Assembly (NCBI GenBank): GCA_905221605.1
Contig: CAJNDS010002401.1
Coordinates: 612,542-676,541, forward strand
DNA from: Symbiodinium natans
Lineage: Eukaryota > Sar > Dinophyceae > Suessiales > Symbiodiniaceae
Direction: 5' to 3'
Length of the DNA: 64,000 nt
The notes under the pieces: generated by a model
What the model was told of the DNA's origin: nothing
The model's database searches: none
Seen by the model: the letters and a program-made list of their open reading frames with translations, nothing else
Program-made: the position numbers and the translations under genes
In this document: piece by piece, positions 10,221 to 21,059 of the stretch
Position numbering within the stretch: the first letter of the stretch is position 1
Layout of the letters: the number at the start of each line of letters is the position of its first letter

Positions 10221-10661
10221 AGTTGCAATTCAGCTTGTCATGTGCAATACTTGTTCCGTTATAACGCTATTGCCAACAGTCTTAAGCGACCGCTGACAAT
10301 CTTTGCGCCCGACCCAAACATGTGGTGCATGCTTTGCGTGTCTCCGCAAAATTGAAAGCACACTTGCCACGTTTCACGGCCCATTCTGGGGTCCTATTTT
10401 TGGGCCCCAAAGCGAAGCCCGAAATGGGATCTTCTCTAAGAGTTTCGAATCAGGCAGACCCAGTTTTGGGACCCAATTTCTGGCCTCAAAATGAAGGCCA
10501 AAAACTGTGCGATTTCTGATGAGAAGACACACTTTTGAAGCTCGCCGAAATTTTGCCCGACGTGAGGACCGCTCCCGACATAAGACAATAAAAATGCACC
10601 GCTGCGTGGCAAGCGGTCGGTGGTGGGCCTTTACTTATTCATATAGGCGCCATTCAGGTTG

Positions 10662-11900
10662 CCACTGGGGGGGTTCTCTGATGCGTCCTATGTTTCTCGT
10701 CGTTTGTCGGTCCTGAATGTGGACCCGCGCGATATCACGTTTTTCAGCGATTTTTCCAACGGGCAGCCCGCAAAAGTTGGAAAAAAGGCTCTGGGAGGTC
10801 CTGATGAGGTTTTGGAGCCCTTGAAGGGGATTGTGAGGCCTTACTTGAGTATTTGAAAGACTGGTAAACCGTATAACCCTTGAGAAAGCGCGCGTAGCAG
10901 ACCTGTACACGAGTACTACACTCAAAAAATGCGGGAAAACAGCGTGTAGTACCTTGATTCCAAGTAGAAACATGACATGAACCGTAAAGTTTTGAAAAAA
11001 CTATGCATTCATGTAGTACACTGTGGTTTTTCCCCCAGCGGGAGCGTGTAGTACCAGTTTTGATGAAATTACACCCGAGGCGAAATCCAGCTTTTCCCAC
11101 AGTGCGGAGCGTGTAGTACTAGTTTTCATGAAATTAGACTGGCGGAAAAATCCAGCTTTTCCTACAGCGCGGAGCATGTGACACCTGGTTTTTAATTTGC
11201 AGTTCTACAGGTCAGGGGCTTTCAAGCTTCCTGCAGACTCTGGGGCCTTCAAGCCTTTGTGTTTACAAGGGGAAATGGACTCTGTGTGAATGCAGGAAAA
11301 TGCCCAAGTAATTGAAGACTGGAAGCCATGCGGGCTGGGGGAGAGGCAGGCAGCAGGTTTTGCAGGCTTGCTGTAGGGTCTGTAGGGGCGGCGTGCGGCA
11401 GGGTCTGCAGGTTGCCCGCAGGCGCTGCTGGCCTGCAGGCTGCTGCAGGGTCTGCAGGCTTGCCGACAGCCTACAGACCCTGCAGCTGTAGGCTTGCTGC
11501 AGGGGTCTGCAGGCTTGCTGCATCAGGCTGCCGCAGGGCCTGCAGGCTTGCTGCAGAGTCCGCATGCTTGCTGCAGGTCTGCAGGGTCTGCAAGCAGCGC
11601 AGGCCGACCTTGAGAGCTACCTTGAAATCGCAAGGACTTGGAGCCTGAAGAGCCTGGAAAAGGATGCTTGTCTGTGCCCCCGAGCCCCCAATGGCAATGT
11701 TGGATGCCGAAGGTCGGTCTGACATGACCAACGTGTTGCAACATTGCCATTGGGGAAAGGGGATTTTCGACAACACTTATTGATTTGGGACAAGGTAGGC
11801 CCTTTGCTGGGGGTTTGGAGAATGTGCCTCAAGTGAAGCCAAATCCGACCCCAGAAAGACACAAGAAGCGTAGGACACGTTTGAGTGCCCCCGCAGTACC
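10662..11900 (+). repeat. Second copy of the ~1.2-kb tandem duplication
   Basis: This is the partner of 9,085-10,220. It keeps the same order of blocks but has an expanded CTGCAGG/GCTTGCTGCAGG region (11,350-11,590) and a short extra segment at about 11,650-11,680. The inverted repeat is retained at 11,686-11,702 and 11,739-11,755. After about 11,895 the copies diverge. Confidence 0.65.
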
Positions 11901-12099
11901 ACGTTTGCAAGCGGGGGGGCTGCGCGCCCCCTCCAAACCCCTCCTTCCCGGCAAAAGCCTGGCTTCAAGCTTTCTTCAAAGGGCTTTTGTGTTTATTAAG
12001 GGGTTTGGAGTTTAAGGTTGAGATTTAAGGTAAATATAACTCTGCCACAACGACAAGAAACAAGAAGTTGAATTTGAAATGATTTTCTTCACTTCTCTG

Positions 12100-12890
12100 C
12101 CGGGGGTTGAGGGGACTGTGCTTGTCTGAGAGGTTTCACAGGCGTTGCAGATAAGCTGCGGACTTGGGGGGACTTGTGTGACAGGTAGGGGGACAGGTTT
12201 CGCAGATAAGAAGTGTGACAGGTTTTGCAGATAAGCAGGGGGGTAGGGGACTGTGCTTGTATGAGAAGTTTCGCAAGCGTTGCAGATAAGCAAGGGAATT
12301 GAGAGGACTGTGCTTGTGTGACAGGTAGGGGGACGGGTTTCGCAGATAAGCAGTGCGACAGGTTTTGCAGATAAGCAGGGGGGTTGAGGGGGCTGTGCTT
12401 GTATGAGAGGTTTCACAGGCGTTGCAGATATGCAGGCGACTTGAGAGGACTGTGCTTGTGTGACAAGTAGGGGGACGGGTTTCGCAGATAAGCAGTGCGA
12501 CAGGTTTTGCAGATAAGCAGGGGGGTTGATGGGGGCTGTGCTTGTATGAGAGGTTTCACAGGCGTTGCAGATAAGCCAAGGAATTGAGAGGACTGTGCTG
12601 GTATGACAGGTAGGGGGACGCAAAGGGGCAGGTTTTGCAGATAAGCAGGGGGGTTGAGGGGGCTGTGCTTGTATGAGAGGTTTCACAGGCGTTGCAGATA
12701 AGCAGCGGGGCTGGGGTGGCCGTGCTTGTGTGACAGGTAGGGGGACGGGTTTCGCAAAAGGCAGAGGGGCTGTGCTTGTTTGACAGGTTTCCAGATAAGC
12801 AGGGCGGTTGGGCGGACCCTGCTTGTATGATAATAGATTTCGCAGATGAGCAGGGGTTGGGGGGACTGTGCTTGTATCACAAGCCGGCCC
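12100..12890. repeat. Minisatellite array (GACTGTGCTTGTRTGA... GCAGATAAGC)
   Basis: About a dozen imperfect units share GGGGACTGTGCTTGTGTGA, AGGTAGGGGGACGGGTTTCG and GCAGATAAGC, alternating in long and short forms over about 60-120 bp. The long minus-strand frame across it arises because the unit length is near a multiple of three. I do not accept it as a gene. Confidence 0.7.
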
Positions 12891-13119
12891 CCCCTACCTG
12901 TCCAGGGAACCAGCCCCTAGTTCTCAATTTCGGGTTTAGGTCGAACTTTAACTTTAGCGTTTGGAGCTTTTGGGGGTTAAGGTTTTAAAGTTTGGGGTTT
13001 AGGGATTCAGAGTTTAGGGTTTTGGGATTTAGGGTTTAGAGTTTAGAGTTGTGAACTGCACCTGTTCGCTTGCAATGCTACAGCAACATTTTACACCTCC
13101 TTTTTGAAGCTCTGTGTGT

Positions 13120-13375
13120 TCGGCAAAGGCTGAAAAAAAGACATTCCGGGGTCCGGAAAAAGAAGCGGGGTCGGTCACAAGACGCTGCGGGGTTGAGAAA
13201 AAGACGGTCGTTCCTTCTTTGACGGCTGCGAACAGGGTCGTCAAAAAGACATTTGTTTTTTTTGGGCCCCGCAACGAGGCCTGGAAAAAGACCGAGGCCA
13301 AAAAAAAGACTTTCCGGGGTTGAAAAAGGTCACGGGGTCGGAAAAAGACATTCCGGGGCCAGGAATAAGAGAAGC
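13120..13375. repeat. Imperfect tandem repeat built on GAAAAAGAC
   Basis: Around ten occurrences of a motif close to GAAAAAGACATTCCGGGG are spaced 20-40 bp apart. It is short and degenerate, with no gene supported. Confidence 0.45.
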
Positions 13376-13379
13376 CCAC

Positions 13380-14050
13380 CTCGAAGGCTTAAGTGGCTGT
13401 GCAATGCGGACAGGATGTATCGTTTCGAAGAAGGCCCTAAACCTTACAGCGTAGAAAGTCTTCTTGAGCATCTGGGTGGGATTGCAAAGCCATTGTCCGC
13501 ATTTGTGCGGTTGAACGGTTTCACGTGGGTGGCCTTAGCGCATGAACCAGGAAAACCTGAACCGTGCTTCTTGCACCCTGAAAGCTATGCCCTTCGCCTA
13601 CTACCTTACCCGAAAGCCCTAAACCTTGCATGGGTTGGTCTTTTTGAGTAAGGTTTTTGTTTTACAGGGGCAAAATTTCGGGGTTCTTATTGGGGTATCT
13701 AGGGGCCATATTAAGGCATAAGGGTGCCAGATACAGAGGCCGCTGGCCTTTACAACCCAAACCCTAAACCCTAAACCCTAAACTCGAAACCCGAAACCCT
13801 AAACCCTAATTAAACCCGAAACCCTAAACCCTGGGTCTAGACTTTTGTGCCTACTGAAGGGGGAGACTTCCTGATCCCTTGGCCGATACCTGGGGTCTGT
13901 GCCTCAGCAGGACAGCTGGGGTGCCCAGCTTGCCTGCAGCATGAAACCCAAGACCTCGTAGCCCCGAAGCGCACTTTTCAGAGTTCAGCCCCAACCTCTG
14001 TGACACTTGAAGCCTGAGAAAGGCCCTAAACTCGCTTCATGTCCTGAGGC
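13380..14050. repeat. Segmental duplication, left copy
   Basis: This block matches 26,095-26,760 followed by 27,725-27,895. Shared stretches include CATCTGGGTGGGATTGCAAA, GGTTGAACGGTTTCACGTGG, GGCCGATACCTGGGGTCTGT, GACCTCGTAGCCCCGAAGC and CTCGCTTCATGTCCTGAGG. It contains a short run of CCCTAAA units (13,746-13,833). The left copy lacks the roughly 965 bp found in the right copy after the GTGCCTCAGCA sequence. No gene is supported in it. Confidence 0.65.
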
Positions 14051-14282
14051 CCAAAACGGAAAGTTAGGAGATCCTGCAAGATGGCAGACGCAGATCAGGG
14101 GGGCTCCTGGGGGCCTTTGCGACGCGTGCGGAGGAAGCGGCCAGCGCCATACGGCTCCGCCGAATGCATACACAAGTGTCATGTTGGTGGACTGGTTTGG
14201 ACGAGATCGCGACCAGCGGAGTCGAGATTGCTGCTGCAGTCGTTCGCGCTTCCCACGTGCTGGCCGCGGCCGTGGCTTTCTC

Positions 14283-14495
14283 CAGGATGAGCGGTGCGCC
14301 GCTGCCGAGCTCCGCGCAACGCGGGCGCTTGAAGCTGCGGAGGCTGCGGACAGGCGGGTAGCGACCATGGAGGAGTCACTGCTGCAGCTGCGCAAAGATG
14401 CAGACGAGTGCTTGGCGGCCATGGAGGAGAAACTGCTGCAGCTGCGCAAGGAGGTGCAGGACAGGATGGACACCAGAATGGGAGATGCGAAGAGA
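14283..14495 (+). CDS. Coiled-coil N-terminal segment, out of frame with the kinase that follows
   Basis: In the frame that opens at 14,007, residues from about 14,283 to 14,490 form a regular heptad pattern: AAELRATRALEAAEAADRR, then the near repeat MEESLLQLRKDADECLAA / MEEKLLQLRKEVQDR. This is a strong coiled-coil signature and is unlikely by chance. The kinase domain starts immediately downstream but one step away in frame (-1, or +2), so a single-base change near 14,485-14,505 would join the two. I infer that the kinase originally had this helical N-terminus. Alternatives are a tiny unrecognised intron or a sequence error. The part before 14,283 in this frame looks less convincing as protein. 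Confidence 0.45.
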
Positions 14496-14503
14496 AGCGG
14501 GAT

Positions 14504-15886
14504 ATGTGGCCGGCGCATTACCAGGTGCAAGATCACCTTGGTGCAGGTGCATGCGGCACCGTCTGCAAGGCGGTGGACACGCGTCGCCATGCACAAAATC
14601 GGGTTGTTGCAAGCAAAAAGATGTCTCAAATTTTCACTTGCAACGTCGTCGACGTCAAGCGCGTTCTCCACGAGCTTGCAATCCTAGGAGATCTCGAGCA
14701 TCCGAACGTGATCAAGCTGTACGACGTCGAGGTCGTTGACGCGTTCAATGAGCTGTACATGGTGATGGAGCTATGTGACTTTGACCTCCGCACCTTTCTC
14801 CAAAAGGATGTGACGTTGACGCCGCGAGAGATATACAAGCTGCTTTACAGCCTGCTTTGTGGGCTAAATTACCTTCACTCGGCTGGAGTGTGGCACAGAG
14901 ACTTGAAGCCGGCCAACTGCTTATTGAACGGGAGCTGGTCAATCAAGATTTGTGATTTTGGCCTCAGTCGCGCAACTGAGGCCGCAGAGCCGTTCAATCC
15001 TGCGGACGCAAAGCGTCTGACGAGCAATGTGGTGACAAGGTATTGGCGAGCCCCTGAGCTAATCTGCCTCCAGAAGAACTACACGGAGGCCATCGACGTG
15101 TGGTCGGTCGGCTGCATCTTTGCCGAGCTCCTTGGCGTGCAGAATGAAATGCGAATCCAGGATCGGGGACCATTATTCTGCGGAGACACATGCTTTCCAT
15201 TCTCCCCGGATGAGAGACACATGTTTCCAACGCGGCTAAACAACGTGCCGAGCGACTACGACCAGCTCAATCTCATCTTCGATCTTCTGGGAGCGCCGAA
15301 GCAGGCTGACGTTGCCGCAATGGAGCAGGAGGATGCCAAGAGGTACACTCAAAGCTTCGCAGCGCGCGAAGGTATGGGCTTGGACACAAAATTCCCGCAC
15401 GCCGAGGCCGCGGCTATCAGCCTTTTAGAAAGGATGTGGCGGCTCAGTGCGAAGGACCGCATTGCTATAACAGATGCGCTCGAGCATCGCCTGTTCACAA
15501 GCAGTCCCGATGTCATTCGCGACCCCGCGAGGGAAAGGCGCGCGCCAAAGCGCCTAAACCTTGAGTTCGAGGAGGAGTCCAACTTGGATCAGAAGCTCCT
15601 GCGTGATTATTTTGGCAAGGTCATCCAAGCAAGTCAATGCCGGACGTGCCCAGCCTCCGATGCTGATGTTTCAGGCAAAAGGTTCAGGGTTGTTATTTGC
15701 TTGGTCATTGAGTTCGGGGCAGTTGAGTTTGGAGTTCATGAGTTCAGGGCTCAGGGCGTGGATTGCATTTTGCAGTTTAGTACAGGAGTGGAAGGCCAAG
15801 AAAGCGCCCAACTGTACATGGCAGGTTTTTTAGTAGCGTTTTTATTTGAAGCCCCAAGCCCTCCCAAAACACTCAGACCAAAATGA
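14504..15886 (+). CDS. MAP-kinase-like serine/threonine protein kinase
   Basis: A CMGC-type protein kinase transferring phosphate from ATP to Ser/Thr. From the ATG at 14,504 it reads into YQVQDHLGAGACGTV (glycine-rich loop), VASKKM (ATP-anchoring Lys; usually VAIKK), an alpha-C Glu in LHELAIL, the catalytic loop HRDLKPANCLL (~14,893) and DFGLSR (~14,955). The activation segment reads LTSNVVTRYWRAPEL: a MAPK-like VVTRYWRAPE P+1 loop, but TSN where classical MAPKs have TxY. GPLFCGDTCFPFSPDERH resembles the insert of alveolate MAPKs. The domain is complete and intronless, which fits a retroposed dinoflagellate gene copy. The frame continues to 15,886, but beyond about 15,640 the translation loses protein-like character, so the true end or a splice site probably lies near there. 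A coiled coil just upstream is out of frame. Kinase identity is secure; subfamily is moderate. Confidence 0.85.
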   Translation: MWPAHYQVQDHLGAGACGTVCKAVDTRRHAQNRVVASKKMSQIFTCNVVDVKRVLHELAILGDLEHPNVIKLYDVEVVDAFNELYMVMELCDFDLRTFLQKDVTLTPREIYKLLYSLLCGLNYLHSAGVWHRDLKPANCLLNGSWSIKICDFGLSRATEAAEPFNPADAKRLTSNVVTRYWRAPELICLQKNYTEAIDVWSVGCIFAELLGVQNEMRIQDRGPLFCGDTCFPFSPDERHMFPTRLNNVPSDYDQLNLIFDLLGAPKQADVAAMEQEDAKRYTQSFAAREGMGLDTKFPHAEAAAISLLERMWRLSAKDRIAITDALEHRLFTSSPDVIRDPARERRAPKRLNLEFEEESNLDQKLLRDYFGKVIQASQCRTCPASDADVSGKRFRVVICLVIEFGAVEFGVHEFRAQGVDCILQFSTGVEGQESAQLYMAGFLVAFLFEAPSPPKTLRPK

Positions 15887-16083
15887 TTGTGTAACCCGAA
15901 CACCAAACTCCAACGCAAACGTTGAACCCGCGCGTGATACTTTACTAGACCCTACGTATACCTGGTAAACCCTCAACTAACCCTGGTGAGCCTGCAAGCT
16001 TTGGGTTCCTCAAGCGTCCGAACCATCACACCCCCACGAGACGAACAGAAGCCGATAGACTCGCAGCCCCAAACTTGCCGAAG

Positions 16084-16257
16084 TTCGAAACGCAGACTGG
16101 CTGGTCGATCTCCAGTGTGTGCATCTTTGCGCCGGGTGGCTATGATGTTGCCACGAAGGACATCCAAGGAGGGCTGTATGTCAAGGGCATCACTGTAAAC
16201 CCCAAGCTCAAAGCCCGAGAGTCCAAATCTGAGGCTCCTGCGCAGGCCCCGGCATGA
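16084..16257 (+). CDS. Candidate terminal exon, function unknown
   Basis: After an acceptor-like GCCGAAG at 16,077-16,083 the frame reads a protein-like 57-residue segment beginning FETQTGWSISSVCIFAPGG and continuing YDVATKDIQGGLYVKGITV, ending in a Lys/Glu/Ala/Pro-rich tail and TGA. The strand pattern is compatible with a small beta-rich fold, but I recognise no family. It may belong to the gene containing the kinase or to another gene whose other exons I cannot see. Coding confidence rests only on composition and the splice-like start. Confidence 0.4.
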   Translation, partial: FETQTGWSISSVCIFAPGGYDVATKDIQGGLYVKGITVNPKLKARESKSEAPAQAPA

Positions 16258-17176
16258 CGGGCATGACAGGCATCGTCCCTCTTAGGGACGCCCTCACCTT
16301 TTCGGACCCCAGAGAATCCTTCCATCGTCAGACTGTGTAGCGCTTGTGTTGGCTGCATCTTGTTGTTTTTTTCTTTCCAAGGTGTTAAGATTCTTGAATC
16401 TCCGAGCAGATATGTGGAAGACATGGTTTCATGTCTGCTTGAGGTTGAAGCAGACCTCAGAATCTGAAGTCCGCATCCTTGCTCTCTCGCGATTTTTGCA
16501 TGAGGTGCGCCCTGTCCATCAACGCCATGGACTCGTCGTCGCGTGCATGCGAGGACGAAAGGTGAGCTCCTATCTCCCCGAACCGCAACATGGGATTGAA
16601 TCAGACTTCCGTTTGTTAGCACATGTTCCGAACACGTGTGGCCAGGGACATCAGGGCCTTCTTTGCGCAGCAGCCGTTCGGGTTTAGGGCTCTTGGGCTT
16701 TGGGGTTCTGGGGGCGGCGGGGTTTTAGGGCCCTCGGGTTTGAGGGTAAGTTTAAGGCCTTACGGTTTTCTGCTTCAGGGTTTTGGGCTTGCTTCCGAAA
16801 CGGCTTTGCCAGCAAATGGTAGTGTATTGGATCGTTCTTTGCAGAACCAAAGCGAAACAACCGCCGTTGGTCCGTCAAATATCCGGGATGTCCGGGAAAA
16901 AGCTGGCAGAGACTCCTGAAGCCTTGCACGGTTTTGGAAGTGGAACCAACAATTGCCACAAATACCTTCCCAACCAAGGCTCGGGCTCGAGCCGTCCCGC
17001 CCCTGGGGACAGCCCAGGACCACACGTGCAACTTACATTCTACATTGTTCTTTTCAGCTTTGGTGCACCTTTTGTTCTTCGCACATTGCGCAGTGAGCTA
17101 GTTAGATCTAGGACACATTGTGGTCCGTTTCGGTAGACGTTTTTTCTGCAATTCGTCTAGATCATTCGAGTTGGCC

Positions 17177-20100
17177 ATGTCAAGCCCCACGGAGACGCAA
17201 GATGGCGCAGCGCCCGCCGCCATGCCTACGGCCGAAGAGACCGCGGATTCCTCCAACTTGGCAGCAATTCCTCCCCAAGATATGGTCACTAGTGAACCCG
17301 TTGCCCAAGGAACCATGCATGAGATCAATGCCAACTTACATGTCTGTGTTATGAGTGATGGTACTTACGCTAGTTTTGCTGACGGACATAAGATGACTAT
17401 TTCAGAAGCAGTCTACGAGACCCTCCTGCAGGGTGTAGCTAATAGACCCACCCGACCCCGACCACCTTCGGATATTTCGAACATTACGGGTTTGCGCTCA
17501 GCTTCGGCAGCGATGACCAATGATGAGCCCATAGAGTGGGGCGATATGGACCCAAATTTAGTTAGAGAGCTCCAGCAGAACCCGGCTAAGATGAAGGTAT
17601 TTCTGGCTACACATAAGTCCAAGCAACCTCGACTAGAGTACCAGAGAGGCGGCGCAGCTTTTGTGCCTCCGCCAGAACAGCCCTCCTCCTCCTCCTCCTC
17701 CATCGGCCCTACACCTCCCCTTGCAACGGAGACCCCAGCCTTCTCACAGCTGCAAGCAGACTCGATGACTTCATGGTTTGAGAAGTATCATCATGAGCAG
17801 ATTAGCCCCTTACTAGCCCGAGTCACTTCACTAGAAACAGCGAACCTCCCAGAAAAGTTTACCCACGCAGAAAGACAGGCCCGATTGGACGGGCTAGCTT
17901 CACTTTCGGTACATGCGGATACTTACAATAGAACCTGCATCGTCCATGGCATCCCTCCTTTCTCCAACTACAGGACAATCCAGGACAATCTCTACTACCT
18001 TTTAGGCAGTACAGGCCTTTCTCTAGATGATTTGCAGTCCATGACCAACCATTTGTTGACGACAACCTCTGCTTTCTTGAAGCTCACTTTCGTTAGGGAG
18101 TCCCAGGCTAGACAGTTCTTCCAATCCTTTAGACAAAAGAAGCGATACTTCAGACAAAGAGACACAGGTGATGATGTACATGTTCGAGTAGAAAGGGATC
18201 TTGCCCCGACGGAACGTATTGAAAGACAACCCCTCTTGGCGGTAGTGGATTGCCTCACCAAAATCGCCCCCCCAGGCGACCCTTCTCCACTGTACACGGA
18301 GTACCTTCGCACGGACTTCAACTCCCTGCAGCTTTGGAATCCAGAAGATGATAGTTTGCTAGCTCAGATTTTGTATGCACAGGATTCGGCTGCGAACATT
18401 GTGTGCCATCTAGGGATTCTCCCTTCTCACAAGACACACATTTTGAATACCTTTGGAGGTGCCCTACAGTCTAGGATGCACGACACCCTTCGCTTCCTTC
18501 AAGCCTCTGCAAATGCTTCTAGGCACAGGTCTACTAATGTGCGCTTTCACTATTCCAATGCTCAGGATATTAGCAACATCTCCCCATCAGAAGCGCTGAA
18601 GTACTTCCCTTACGAAATTAGACCCCTTGAACTCACACAAGATATGCAGGATACCCTCGCTCACTCCCCCCAGGTGCTCATGGAAGCCTGTGCCTCCTCT
18701 GGGGGCCTGCAAGCAATTATTCAGCAGGCTATGCAGGATCGAGGAATTTCCCATTCGGACTTTGGAAAGGGCTCCAAACAAAAAGGCAATCGCCCTAGTC
18801 GGCCAGAACGACATGATGCTCAGGAAGAGACTCAGGAATTTGCTCCACGAAAGGGAAATAAAGGTAAGGGAAAGCGTCAGAATCAAGCCGGTTTTGCCCC
18901 ACAGGACTCCTACACCATTCGAAGAGGGGATTGGCAGCCCCAAAACTTTGACACCAACTATCAATGGCAGCCTCCACCAGCTAATAATGCCTCACAATGG
19001 GGCCCTCCTTCCTCACTACCTTCTTGGGGTGCCCAGCCTGTACCGGCCCCGGTGGCTACCCGCCCAGGATGGGGGCAGAGACAACAATGGTCTGGTGGAG
19101 GAGGTAAAAACAACAGCCTCTTGGATGATAGCACCTTGAGCTCCAACCTGATCCAATGCGATGATTGTTCGGCACTACTCGGTACCAACTCCTCTTGCTT
19201 GGTCTGCACCAACTCTTCCCACTTGGAGATCTTACAACAATTTCAAAGATTTGAGGGGTTGGAAGCTTTTGATCAACCGATTGTTGAATGGTTTGCCTGC
19301 CCTTTTTTCGTCCCGAGACCAGATGGTAGTCTCCCTTCTTGTAATACCTCTAACAACCAGCCTTGCTACTGTTGTATCACTTGGGATAGTTGGGCCACTA
19401 GGTTTTACTCAGGATCCCTCACAGCCCCGGAAGCCAATCCTATCATGCACTCACTCATGGCTGCATATGAACGAGCAGTTCTAGAACTGTTGGAGAACCC
19501 TGTTGAAATCTACCAACAGTACAAGACCTCCTACTCAGACATCTACAAACTTCGTTTTCCTGACTCTGTGGTGAGTTGGTGGTATATGATCCTCAATGAT
19601 TCGGTGTCCCAAAACGACCCCTTAGACCCGTTGCCAAAGCCTTGGAAGCACTCCTCCTTTGCGAACCAATCACCCTCCCTTCTCTCTCAACCCCCCGCTT
19701 TCCATCAGCTCTCATACCCTGTGAAGTCTTGTAATATACAGGACACCAGTAAGTTCCTTTCGATCATTCAGTTCTCCTGCGATGGATTTGCCGATGTACT
19801 CAGGGATTCTTTTGAGCTTCCGGATTTCACTGTGGTTTCTTGTTTTCAGTATTTCAAGGAGGATTTGATCACTCTTGATATTGTTCCCTGGCATTCCATG
19901 GTTCGAGAGTCATTTCGTTGGGCTTTTCAAGACCTTCAGATCGCCCCCTCCTTCTCGGTACAATCCGTAGAGGAAATAGTCTACGCTGTACTTTCAAACC
20001 GGCAGGATTACCTGCTGGACCAGTTCTGCAAAACTTTCTGCTTTCTCCTTTCCAAGTATCCCGAACTTATGCCGGTTTTCCTAGGCCAACTCCCATACTC

Positions 20101-20467
20101 CAACGAGCCCCTCAAGAAGCTAGCTGCTGCAGGTTCGAGTTACTTTGACACAGTTTACCACAACCTTGCTGCCCTATATAACCTGCATACCACCGCTTCC
20201 CAAACTATTCTGGCCCCAAATACGCAATTCTGTGAGATTTATGACCTCATTGTGAAGACTGCCCCCACACAAAGCCCTCTACATGTACAGGCCTCCTCAG
20301 CACTAGCAAGGCACTGGAATAATAAGGGCAATAGCCTAGAGTCTTTGGCCCTCCTCCTAGCAGAACGCGGCGAACACGCATTCATTATTACCCAGGCATG
20401 GTTGATACTGCAACTGGCATATAAGGATCACACTTACCCATGGATAGCCCAGTATCTCGTCCCCTGA
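17177..20467 (+). CDS. LINE ORF1 protein (nucleic-acid-binding)
   Basis: A 1,096-codon frame. I chose the ATG at 17,177 (context GGCCATGTCA) because the frame's upstream extension has only a GTG. The N-terminus is Ser/Thr/Pro-rich with a poly-Ser run (about 17,683-17,700). Around residues 225-350 a segment that could be an RRM-like fold begins with RTCIVHGIPPFSNYRTI and ends FLKLTFVRESQARQFFQSF, as expected for LINE ORF1 RNA-binding domains. A basic Gln/Gly/Trp-rich linker follows (about residues 530-650). Next is a zinc-ribbon-like pattern (CDDCSALLGTNSSCLVC, near residue 663) and a long helical C-terminal part. The expected role is to coat element RNA and act as a chaperone during target-primed reverse transcription. 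Its length is well above most ORF1 proteins. The domain calls are motif-based; association with ORF2 is what makes the assignment firm. Confidence 0.75.
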   Translation: MSSPTETQDGAAPAAMPTAEETADSSNLAAIPPQDMVTSEPVAQGTMHEINANLHVCVMSDGTYASFADGHKMTISEAVYETLLQGVANRPTRPRPPSDISNITGLRSASAAMTNDEPIEWGDMDPNLVRELQQNPAKMKVFLATHKSKQPRLEYQRGGAAFVPPPEQPSSSSSSIGPTPPLATETPAFSQLQADSMTSWFEKYHHEQISPLLARVTSLETANLPEKFTHAERQARLDGLASLSVHADTYNRTCIVHGIPPFSNYRTIQDNLYYLLGSTGLSLDDLQSMTNHLLTTTSAFLKLTFVRESQARQFFQSFRQKKRYFRQRDTGDDVHVRVERDLAPTERIERQPLLAVVDCLTKIAPPGDPSPLYTEYLRTDFNSLQLWNPEDDSLLAQILYAQDSAANIVCHLGILPSHKTHILNTFGGALQSRMHDTLRFLQASANASRHRSTNVRFHYSNAQDISNISPSEALKYFPYEIRPLELTQDMQDTLAHSPQVLMEACASSGGLQAIIQQAMQDRGISHSDFGKGSKQKGNRPSRPERHDAQEETQEFAPRKGNKGKGKRQNQAGFAPQDSYTIRRGDWQPQNFDTNYQWQPPPANNASQWGPPSSLPSWGAQPVPAPVATRPGWGQRQQWSGGGGKNNSLLDDSTLSSNLIQCDDCSALLGTNSSCLVCTNSSHLEILQQFQRFEGLEAFDQPIVEWFACPFFVPRPDGSLPSCNTSNNQPCYCCITWDSWATRFYSGSLTAPEANPIMHSLMAAYERAVLELLENPVEIYQQYKTSYSDIYKLRFPDSVVSWWYMILNDSVSQNDPLDPLPKPWKHSSFANQSPSLLSQPPAFHQLSYPVKSCNIQDTSKFLSIIQFSCDGFADVLRDSFELPDFTVVSCFQYFKEDLITLDIVPWHSMVRESFRWAFQDLQIAPSFSVQSVEEIVYAVLSNRQDYLLDQFCKTFCFLLSKYPELMPVFLGQLPYSNEPLKKLAAAGSSYFDTVYHNLAALYNLHTTASQTILAPNTQFCEIYDLIVKTAPTQSPLHVQASSALARHWNNKGNSLESLALLLAERGEHAFIITQAWLILQLAYKDHTYPWIAQYLVP

Positions 20468-21059
20468 CTCCCGCCGAGGAAGCTTCTGAACGACCACCAC
20501 ATAGCTGCTGCTCCCCATCCGAAGAGACATGGCTCTCCCTCCTTTTTCGAAGAGCCTCCCGCGCAATCCATCACTTATGCTACCCACACTTACGTTACGA
20601 CCCACTTACGTTACGGTGCCTTGGTCAGCATCAAAAGTCGGCACAGCGAACGCCCGCCTTAGGCCCCAGCCATCAGCCCGGCAGCACCGGCGCCGGCGCT
20701 GCGGATGAGAGATGCCCATACAACAAGGCAGCCGTTTTCTAGGGTCGTCGTATGCTCTAGCATTCTTGTTTCCGCTTTTGTAACTGTTCATGCACACAAC
20801 AACAGCAGCACCAAAGCCAGTTTCACCAACTCTTCCGTTTCACGCGAGAGACGGACCGCAGCATTTCAGCACCAACATTTTGTGATTAGCGGTTTTACGG
20901 GAAAGCGAAATTCTATTTGTCATGCTCTCAATGGGAATTATGTTTGGTATTTCTCCTCAACTCCAAGATCGCGTACATATCTGTGGAAGCAGTCTTTCCT
21001 TCTGCCCAATGGCATGAGGGTATTTAGGTACAATTTTTTACGACAAAAACTCCCTTTGG
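20468..21059 (+). other. LINE inter-ORF spacer
   Basis: This is a 592-bp non-coding spacer between ORF1 and ORF2. It contains short tandem-like phrases such as CACTTACGTTACGACCCACTTACGTTACG (20,588-20,616), of which ACTTACGTTA recurs at 21,258 within ORF2 as ACACTTACGTTATGAC. It may help reinitiation on ORF2, but I see no defined structure. Confidence 0.4.

Noticed and set aside
12012-12686. 224-codon minus frame with repeated AYLQNLSH-type phrases
   Set aside because: It follows the minisatellite unit, whose length is near a multiple of three; there is no independent sign of coding.
15640-15886. C-terminal extension of the kinase frame
   Set aside because: The residue pattern loses kinase or helical character and the DNA shows degenerate repeated phrases (GTTCAGGG, GAGTTC); it is probably intron or untranslated sequence, though I left the feature end at the stop codon.
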